Origin: Vandiemenella viatica | Taxonomy: Eukaryota > Arthropoda > Insecta > Orthoptera > Morabidae | Assembly: GCA_031002005.1 (NCBI GenBank) | Contig: JARYHS010006964.1 | Location: 4,402,001-4,466,000, forward strand | Reading direction: 5' to 3' | Length of the DNA: 64,000 nucleotides | Translations under genes and position numbers: made by a program | Notes under the pieces: model-generated | What the model was told of the DNA's origin: nothing | The model's input: only the letters and a program-made list of their open reading frames with translations | Databases searched by the model: none | Shown here: piece after piece, positions 57,026 to 64,000 of the stretch | Position numbering within the stretch: position 1 is the first letter of the stretch | Layout of the letters: every line of letters begins with the position of its first letter

Positions 57026-58025
57026 NNNNNNNNNNNNNNNNNNNNNNNNNNNNNNNNNNNNNNNNNNNNNNNNNNNNNNNNNNNNNNNNNNNNNNNNNNN
57101 NNNNNNNNNNNNNNNNNNNNNNNNNNNNNNNNNNNNNNNNNNNNNNNNNNNNNNNNNNNNNNNNNNNNNNNNNNNNNNNNNNNNNNNNNNNNNNNNNNNN
57201 NNNNNNNNNNNNNNNNNNNNNNNNNNNNNNNNNNNNNNNNNNNNNNNNNNNNNNNNNNNNNNNNNNNNNNNNNNNNNNNNNNNNNNNNNNNNNNNNNNNN
57301 NNNNNNNNNNNNNNNNNNNNNNNNNNNNNNNNNNNNNNNNNNNNNNNNNNNNNNNNNNNNNNNNNNNNNNNNNNNNNNNNNNNNNNNNNNNNNNNNNNNN
57401 NNNNNNNNNNNNNNNNNNNNNNNNNNNNNNNNNNNNNNNNNNNNNNNNNNNNNNNNNNNNNNNNNNNNNNNNNNNNNNNNNNNNNNNNNNNNNNNNNNNN
57501 NNNNNNNNNNNNNNNNNNNNNNNNNNNNNNNNNNNNNNNNNNNNNNNNNNNNNNNNNNNNNNNNNNNNNNNNNNNNNNNNNNNNNNNNNNNNNNNNNNNN
57601 NNNNNNNNNNNNNNNNNNNNNNNNNNNNNNNNNNNNNNNNNNNNNNNNNNNNNNNNNNNNNNNNNNNNNNNNNNNNNNNNNNNNNNNNNNNNNNNNNNNN
57701 NNNNNNNNNNNNNNNNNNNNNNNNNNNNNNNNNNNNNNNNNNNNNNNNNNNNNNNNNNNNNNNNNNNNNNNNNNNNNNNNNNNNNNNNNNNNNNNNNNNN
57801 NNNNNNNNNNNNNNNNNNNNNNNNNNNNNNNNNNNNNNNNNNNNNNNNNNNNNNNNNNNNNNNNNNNNNNNNNNNNNNNNNNNNNNNNNNNNNNNNNNNN
57901 NNNNNNNNNNNNNNNNNNNNNNNNNNNNNNNNNNNNNNNNNNNNNNNNNNNNNNNNNNNNNNNNNNNNNNNNNNNNNNNNNNNNNNNNNNNNNNNNNNNN
58001 NNNNNNNNNNNNNNNNNNNNNNNNN
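57026..58025. other. Assembly gap (1,000 N)
   Basis: Exactly 1,000 undetermined bases. It hides the remainder of the THAP gene and the 3' end of the Penelope-like element. Confidence 0.99.
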
Positions 58026-58327
58026 TGGCTTTCATCAGAGGACTGCTTGTGAGTTGCTGTTATCGCCTTATGTAGTAGCTGAAAGCGAGCGTGTGCGCGC
58101 TAAACCATCACAGTGACGTCACTGCGTCTAGTGTAGGAGGTAGGATGGAGCCGTTTGTCTTTGGATTTTATTAGCAGGTATGACCAAATATGGTCAAGTT
58201 GCAAACCACTGTCGGCATTAATGTGGTTCGACCGTTTTTGTAATTTCTAACGCTTCTCTTATACGCCTAGGCGGACTTGTTTGCGTCATTATTTGTTAAA
58301 TTCCTGACGTGTTCATTGAGCCTCTCC

Positions 58328-58717
58328 TTAATGGTTGCGTCCTGTTTCACCAAAGTATACCTTGCCGCAACTAAAAGGAATTTCACATACCCCTAGCGCT
58401 TGCAAATGTTCTCTCTTGTCTTTAACGCTGGTCAGGATGCTGGATAATTTTCTAGGGGCTTTGTATACGGGACAGATGTTCTTCTTTTTAAGTAGCCGAC
58501 CAATCTTTTCCGTCACTCCTTGGATGTACGGCAGGACGGCCACTGCCTTGTCAGGTGGTTTGTTGTTCTCCGCCGATGATGTTGCTGTGCGAGGCAAAGA
58601 GTAGCCATCAAGCCATCCCAAGGCTATATTACAAGCAGCTACGCAATAGCCATTAGCTAGAAATGTCTCCTTTAAATTTATCTTTTCAGCGGCCATACTC
58701 GCTTCGTCACATATCAC
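58328..58717 (-). pseudogene. Penelope C-terminal region with GIY-YIG start
   Basis: This open stretch carries the RT-endonuclease linker and the first GIY-YIG motif as VYFGETG (the GIY position reads VYF, the YIG position FGE/T-like). It ends at a stop created by a one-base deletion; the next block RLNEHVRNLTNNDANK continues in another frame. A GIY-YIG nuclease would nick the insertion target. It is inactive here. Confidence 0.75.
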
Positions 58718-58813
58718 GGATGCACGGAGAGTTAATGTTTTTAAAATTTCACTGACGATCGCTGGATGATGGTGAGAGTAGTCGTGGAGGTACCGATTAG
58801 TATGCGTTGGTTT

Positions 58814-59218
58814 TCAGTATACCCGGTGGCCCAAGGAGCCATTATCATTTCTTGTAACTAAAACATCCAGGAACGGGAGCTGTTTGTCGATTTCAATCTC
58901 CATAGTAAACTTAATCTCACCATGGGCTCTGATTAAATGTTTGAAGAAGACATGAAACGACTCTATTCCATGGGGCCAGATGACAAAGATGTCATCCAGA
59001 AATCTCAACGGTAGTGACTGTTTCAAGGAGGAGTCATCCATAAATAAGTCTGCGACTAGTGGGGACAGTGTGCTCCTTCCTGCTGGTCGTAGAAGTGGAG
59101 CATGCTCTAAAAAAAAGGTCATTAACAGGCAGAACTCAGTAAGAGGAGCCCATTCCAGTGGAAAGTTGAGCGATTCTAATCGCTCTCTGATCATATTAAT
59201 GGCCTTGTCTACTGGCAC
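58814..59218 (-). pseudogene. Penelope reverse transcriptase core
   Basis: The 134-codon segment contains the palm: STLSPLVADLFMDD, LRFLDDIFVIW with the Asp pair retained, and IKFTMEIEIDKQLPFLDVL. Where related elements have a GSPLSP-type turn, this copy reads GRSTLSP. The frame starts in the middle of the domain; the N-terminal part is in another frame beyond 59220. Confidence 0.8.
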
Positions 59219-59725
59219 GTTCTTAAAAAGCGACGTGACGTCGAAGCTTGCTAGAATTCATTTCTTCCTGATTGTCTGTTCTTGATGATTTCATTGAAAT
59301 GGGAGGCTTTTTTTGCGGTGGGGAAGAGTTCCTCAAAATCTTCTAATTTTCTGCTAAATATCTGGCCAGTGGATGCGTAGGTGATTGAAAATCTCTAACG
59401 ATAATTCTCCAAGGAAAGCCGTCTATGTGGATTTTGGGAAGGCCGTAAAATCTAGGAGGAGATTGTTGGAAATTTCCTTTTAGCCTCAGCTTCAGTTGAA
59501 GTTGCTTCACGTATTTTAGTGGCTATGTTGCGTCTAATTTTTTTGCAGAGGGTTCATTATATGTCTCGTTCTGTAACAGAGTCTCCACTTTTCGATGGTA
59601 TTTGTCAGCATACATGACAACAGAAGCGTTGCCTATGTCAGCAGGTAAAATAATTATATCTTCCGTCTCTTTCAATTGACGCAGGGCAATACATTCTTCT
59701 CGTGTGAGATTCGGTGAAGGTGAGT

Positions 59726-60673
59726 AGTGGGGGACACCGATCCTGGCCCGATGACGTCACGAGGCGAGCAGCGAATCAGCGTCGAGGGTCGTGGGCAGGT
59801 GGTGGGGGTGACCTCCTTCCCCTCCCTTGGCCGGCAACAAAAACCTCATTTTGCGCTTGTGTTAGTTCCTTGGCCGGCCGCGAGATGGCAGCATCTCCCA
59901 AGGGCTTAATTTCTTTGGGCGCAGACATTCCACTCCCCCAAGAGAGAGACAGAGCTAGCGGGGAAAACCCAACCCGTGAGGCAAGGGCTATTTCTGTTCT
60001 GGAATGCGCTCCATTAGGCGATGTTTTGACTTCGGTAACATCGACACTTGATATTATGAGAATAAAATTTCGATACGTCAATATTTTCTTTAGGGCCATC
60101 TAGCGTGCATTGGATTTACTAGTTAGATGACTCAAGTTCAACTATTTTACACTAGATGACACTGATCAACGAAACTGGAGTAAGCCATATGAATAGTTAC
60201 ATTTTGCATTTCCTAGCGATTAAAAAAAAAAAAAATGCTGTCAACGCTCGCGTGACTCTTGTAAGTGCGTGTGTGTTGTGAGTGAACTTGTGAAGTGAAA
60301 CGAATTTAACTTTCTATTGATATTGTTGAAAATGAAACTTCGGAAACAAAATAACAGGTATGGTAAATTTTTATTCTGTATTGTATTGTTATTTCTTTGA
60401 CCAGTAACTTTTGCAGTAATATAATCCAACAATGTATCATGAATTTGTTCACTGTATTGTTTTCTATTTTTAATTTTTTTTTTTGTTATTTTGTGTAAAA
60501 AGTAGATAAATTGCCCGAGGTTAAATATTTTCTGCCTGCTGCTTTTGTTTTGCATTGAAGGAGTGTTAAGGATTCTTTTTTCGGTGTCGGTTGGCTTTGC
60601 ATGCAGGTGAGTGAATTACTAAATGCTTAACGCTTTTTGTATTGCATGGTGGGCCAGTGACGGAGGGATTGCG
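59726..60673. other. GC-rich Penelope 5' flank and unassigned DNA
   Basis: 59726-60100 is GC-rich with a GATGACGTCACGAGG block and two GGCCGGC sites. It may be the 5' leader of the Penelope-like element, which contains another GTGACGTCAC at its other end (58107). Open frames here show no recognisable domain. From 60100 on the sequence is AT-rich and empty. Confidence 0.4.
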
Positions 60674-63109
60674 TAGGGTTAGAAATGAGCGATATTCGTC
60701 GATATTGGCGAAATATCGATAATGAAGTCAAAAATATTTATTTTTAAATATTGGTAGTCACAACGTATAATTTCCAAAAAAGTTCAAGGAATAGCTTGAT
60801 AGTCGATTTTGTGCAATATTACTTATGTACCTAAACAATTGATTTAAGAGTGCGCTTTAAGCTTATACTTTATGCTAATTTAAAGAAATCAAAAATTTTC
60901 ATTTCATTTGTCAGTATAGTTTCCTTGCAGTGCACCCAAAGCATTTTAGATGGTAAATAAAAATAACGAAGAAGCATACAATAGTGAAACTATATTTTTG
61001 TTTTTAAATTACAGGTATTTTAGAATGCCACCAAAGAGTGAATACTGAAAATATTTTGATAAAATAAATGATTCTAGCGCCAAATGTCGTTCCTGTAGAA
61101 AAATTTTTAAAACTTGGGCTAACACTGCTAATTTTAAATGCCATATGGATTAAAAAAAAATATCCCCAAGCATGAACCTATGAGAACTACAACATCGTCA
61201 ACTCCAACAACTTTTAAAGATCCTAGTGTTGTGCCTTCAACTAGTACCGCTAATGTTGCGTTGGAAATATCTGAATCAGGGAGCGATTGTGATTCCGAAA
61301 AAAAGTTACACGGATAATGTCAAAAAATCATTCTCCCAACCAACTCTAAGCTCTAGTTAGTAAAATATCTCAATATGCTGATGTGGGCTCAAAGGGAATT
61401 CAGTTGACGAACAACATTTTATACATGATTTGTAAAGACTCACAACCTTTCAAATTGTAGAAAACGAAGGTTTTCTGAATTTAATGAAAGTCGCTTGTCC
61501 GTTGTACAAGGTGCCTTCACGATTCATTTTGAAAAGAATGTTAGAAACTAAGTATGACGCTATTAGAGAACACTTCAAAGGAAAACTTCAGAAAGTGAGT
61601 GCTTTGACTTTATCGACAGACATTTGGACAGACACGATGCAAACTAGAAGTTTCTTGGGAGTGACTGTTCTATTTTGTAATGAGGAGGAACAATTAGAAT
61701 CTGTATCGTTAGGAGTTTATGATTTAACGCGATCTCATACTGCGGAATACATAGCAGATACATTATTGAAGACCTGTAACGAGTGGAATATCGAAAGCAA
61801 TAAAATTGTGGCAATTTTTTCACTGATGCTGGCGCCAATATTGTTAAAGCAATAGAAATTGCATTTGCTATAAGTCTTCATATACACTGCTACGCCCACA
61901 TGTTGAATTTGGTGGCACAAAAATCTGTCGATGAAACGTCTAATTGGCCTGACCTAATAGCTGCAGTTAAAAGAATTGTTACGTGGTTTAAACAATGTGT
62001 TGCCGCTAGTGATGAATTGAGTCGAGAATTCGATTTGAAACTGATTCAAGATGAGTCCATACGTTACAACTCAACATTTTACATGATCGAAAGATTTTTA
62101 AAACTGCTCCCTGCAATCAATAACATTATTAATTGCCGCACCAGAAATGTTGAATGCAAAACAAATTACTGATTTAACTGAAGTTTGTGAGATTTTACGA
62201 CCAATTGAAATAACTACACGTAAAACCTGTGGTGAAAAATATGTAACCTATAGTAAAGTAATACCACGTACCAGATTACTTACTATAAAAGTGACTGGCT
62301 TCCATCCAAAACAGATAATCGGAGAGAATTTAAGAAATAACATAATTGAAGAAATTGAGAAACGATTGCTACAAACGGAAAATGTTAATATCCTTGCAGT
62401 CGCCACTCTCATGGATCCTTGTTTTAAAAATATACATTTCCAATATGCATTACCCTGTTCTAGAGCCATTAGGAGTATCAAGGAATTGATTTAAGATATT
62501 AGGCAAATATGAATGAACAAATTAAAAATGATCAATTGGCGGAGAATTCCACAACACAAGTGGAAGAAGACCAAGCTATAGACATATGGAAAGATCGTTA
62601 TAAACTTGTTAACGAAAATAATAATATATTTAGCTGGTCAACGTGAAATGAATATGCCTACGGAATTACAATTTTATTTAAAAAGTTCGGTAGATGATTT
62701 ACAACAAGACCCATTACTTTTATGGAAAGTGCTAGAATCCACCTGCCCAAATTTAAAGAAAATAGCCGTTAAATATTTGTGTTGCACAGCGACATCCACA
62801 GCTTCAGAAAGGCTTTTTTCCGAATCTGGCCACTCCTGTACCAGCAACGGAACAGACAAAGGGAAAACACCTGACAAAGTTAATTTTTTATAGATTGTGT
62901 CAAAAAAATACTGGGAATGTTAATTTTTTTTCTTGTATTGTATTTTCAATAACAAGAAACACATTTAATAAATAGAATCGACAGTTTTATTTCCTACCGA
63001 AAACATCGATGTTTTAGACATATCGAGGTTTTTCTATCGATGTTTATCGCACATCGATACTTTTGAATCGATGTTAACATCGATGTTTTTCTAATATCGA
63101 TCATCCCTA
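60674..63109 (+). mobile_element. hAT transposon, degenerate
   Basis: The left end is TAGGGTTAGAAATGAGCGAT and the right end, inverted, TAGGGATGATCGATATTAG. Both subterminal regions are crowded with ATCGAT motifs. Inside is a transposase pseudogene with BED finger and hAT dimerisation domain. The 8 bp flanking each end (GGATTGCG, GTTCCCGG) do not match, so the target duplication has decayed or one end is off by some bases. Confidence 0.82.
61025..62893 (+). pseudogene. hAT transposase pseudogene (ZBED type)
   Basis: MPPKSEY at 61025 is followed by a stop in place of an expected Trp, then CRSCRKIFKTWANTANFKCH, a BED zinc finger. Next come TLSTDIWTDTMQTRSFLGVT (61610, with the first catalytic Asp region), CYAHMLNLVAQKS (61890), WPDLIAAVKRIVTWFKQC, DESIRYNSTFYMIERFL (62050) and VATLMDPCFKNIHF (62400). 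The end is VKYLCCTATSTASERLFSES (62770), the hAT C-terminal dimerisation motif. The enzyme would cut and paste its own element. At least five frameshifts or stops inactivate it. Confidence 0.88.
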
Positions 63110-63111
63110 GT

Positions 63112-63435
63112 TCCCGGTACGCTCTTTATCAATGCGACGAATATTTGAACCTGGCGCTCGCCTGTCCCGGCACGTACCGGTGCATAGTATCCCGGTTTCC
63201 GATAGATGGCGTGGCATGCATCATTTTGAGTTCGATACGCGGTTGTAAAAGCTACAAATATTTGCTACTGTTCTGGAATGCTGGCCTGCATCAATACGCT
63301 CTGTTTGCTCTCCATTAGACGTTGCGAAAACAAGCTCTCGGTACGCGCTTTCTCAATGCGACGAATATTTGAGCCGCGCGCTCGCCTGTCGCATAATTGG
63401 AGGGCGTGTTCACCGATAGATGGCACTCATGATTC
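63112..63435 (+). repeat. Partial tandem duplication (~224-bp period)
   Basis: GGTACGCTCTTTATCAATGC at 63116 recurs as GGTACGCGCTTTCTCAATGC at 63340. Both are followed by GACGAATATTTGA, GCGCTCGCCTGTC and, after a gap, CCGATAGATGGC (63198 and 63413). The second unit runs straight into the right arm of the long inverted repeat, so this may be part of the same dispersed repeat. Confidence 0.75.
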
Positions 63436-63438
63436 ATA

Positions 63439-64000
63439 TGCGTTTAAGAGTGGAGAAATATTTCGGCATCCCCGTCGATGTTTGCGAAGCCACACGCGTG
63501 TTTGCCCGGGAGTCCTACAGGAAAATGCAGGTTACGAAATGGCTCCATTACAGAGCAAAACAGCTTGGCTGGTGTGTGTTTGCCAAGGGAAGCACATTGT
63601 TCTCCACCATTATGAAAGCATAGCAGGGTGTCTGGCTGGCGGACAAGGAAAGTAGGGCGTACAACACAGCGTTCATGCGATTGCAGAATTTTGTACAGTC
63701 TCTCAGGCTTGTTATTTTCGTGTGTGTATTTGTTCACGTGTCCAGCTGTCGATAAGGAATGCGGGTTGTGCCATATACCCATTGCACTGCGAAACCGCCC
63801 CAGCAGGATACATAGAAATATTTCAACATTCACTTTGGCTCAAGATGAAAGAGAAAACATTATTAAGAGATGAGGATAAATATTATATGTCAGTTTTAGT
63901 ATTAAAAATCTAATAATCACTTATGGTAGTCTAATCACTCGCCAGAATTACGTGTTTGAAAATCGAAAATTTTGTTTTCATTCTGGGTGAACAGAAAAAC
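63439..64000 (-). repeat. Long inverted repeat, right arm
   Basis: Reverse complement of 1074-1640, ending at the window edge in the bases matching 1074, so it continues outside. Compared with the left arm it has small differences (TCCTACAGG for TCCGACAGG, TTCTCCACC for TTCATCCACC). This copy is joined on its left to the tandem duplication, whereas the other arm is joined to a LINE fragment. Confidence 0.85.

Larger units (their letters stand above)
58026..59725 (-). mobile_element. Penelope-like element (RT plus GIY-YIG)
   Basis: On the minus strand the translation gives LTREECIALRQLK and ILPADIGNASVVMYADKY (59700-59600), RFYGLPKIHIDG (near 59445), SPLVADLFMDD (near 59050), RFLDDIFVIWPHG (catalytic box, near 58990) and IKFTMEIEIDKQLPFLDVLV (near 58890). 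NGYCVAACN follows near 58650, and finally CGKVYFGETGR plus, after a one-base shift, TIKERLNEHVRN (58330-58300). This is the Penelope order: telomerase-like RT followed by a GIY-YIG endonuclease. Frameshifts occur near 59225, 58800 and 58330, so it is dead. The 3' end enters the gap. Confidence 0.9.

Noticed and set aside
59714..60103. 129-codon frame in the GC-rich Penelope 5' flank
   Set aside because: It overlaps a 107-codon frame on the other strand. Neither shows a domain, and stops are scarce because of GC content.
60674..63109. Intact, possibly active hAT transposon
   Set aside because: A stop at codon 8 and several frameshifts break the transposase, and no matching target duplication remains.

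Overview
The window is eukaryotic, AT-rich, intron-bearing DNA, almost certainly from an insect. It contains spliced genes, non-LTR retrotransposons of several clades, a Penelope-like element, DNA transposons with recognisable target-site duplications, and tRNA-derived SINEs. The SINE bodies and the 3' end of the RTE element resemble those I associate with polyneopteran insects (stick insects, grasshoppers); that placement is inference. Two runs of exactly 1,000 N (17483-18482 and 57026-58025) are assembly gaps.

Host genes are few. (1) A C2H2 zinc-finger gene lies on the minus strand, with exon 1 at 30118-29619 and exon 2 at 27444-26142. The splice phase is exact, giving 600 aa with 4 divergent N-terminal fingers and about 14 canonical ones. 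(2) A GC-rich ankyrin-repeat exon lies at 11296-12304 (+), possibly fed by a non-coding first exon ending at 6775. (3) The first exon of a THAP-domain protein lies at 56801-56871 (+) and is cut off by the gap. (4) A two-exon fragment of an arthropod DPYE/SWIM-like gene with one frameshift lies at 49855-50179 and 50280 onward. (5) A decayed copy of a conserved multi-copy arthropod gene family lies at 16480-15800 (-). (6) A CpG-rich block at 54700-54895 looks like a promoter with a non-coding exon.

The rest is largely mobile DNA. 1-8 kb holds one arm of a long inverted repeat whose other arm is at the right edge. It also holds a nearly complete CR1-like LINE (ORF1 with PHD-like finger and SGNH esterase; ORF2 with endonuclease and reverse transcriptase) and a 350-bp MITE. 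8.4-10.9 kb and 18.5-19.6 kb are satellite-like arrays of one repeat, and the first has SINEs built into its higher-order unit. 30.6-34.7 kb has an RTE/BovB-like LINE followed by a second CR1/Jockey-type LINE. 43.4-44.2 kb has an 866-bp transposon related by its termini to the 6.9-kb MITE. 45-53 kb is a nest of insertions: LINE into RTE, and MITE into LINE into mariner-like element. It ends in a relatively young LINE copy at 50.7-53.3 kb. 58-59.7 kb is a Penelope-like element, 60.7-63.1 kb a dead hAT transposon, and 63.4-64 kb the second arm of the long inverted repeat.

No CRISPR array, operon, prokaryotic gene cluster or viral genome was seen. The long stretches 12.3-14.8, 22.6-24.9, 36.5-40.5 and 40.6-43.3 kb hold nothing I can identify.
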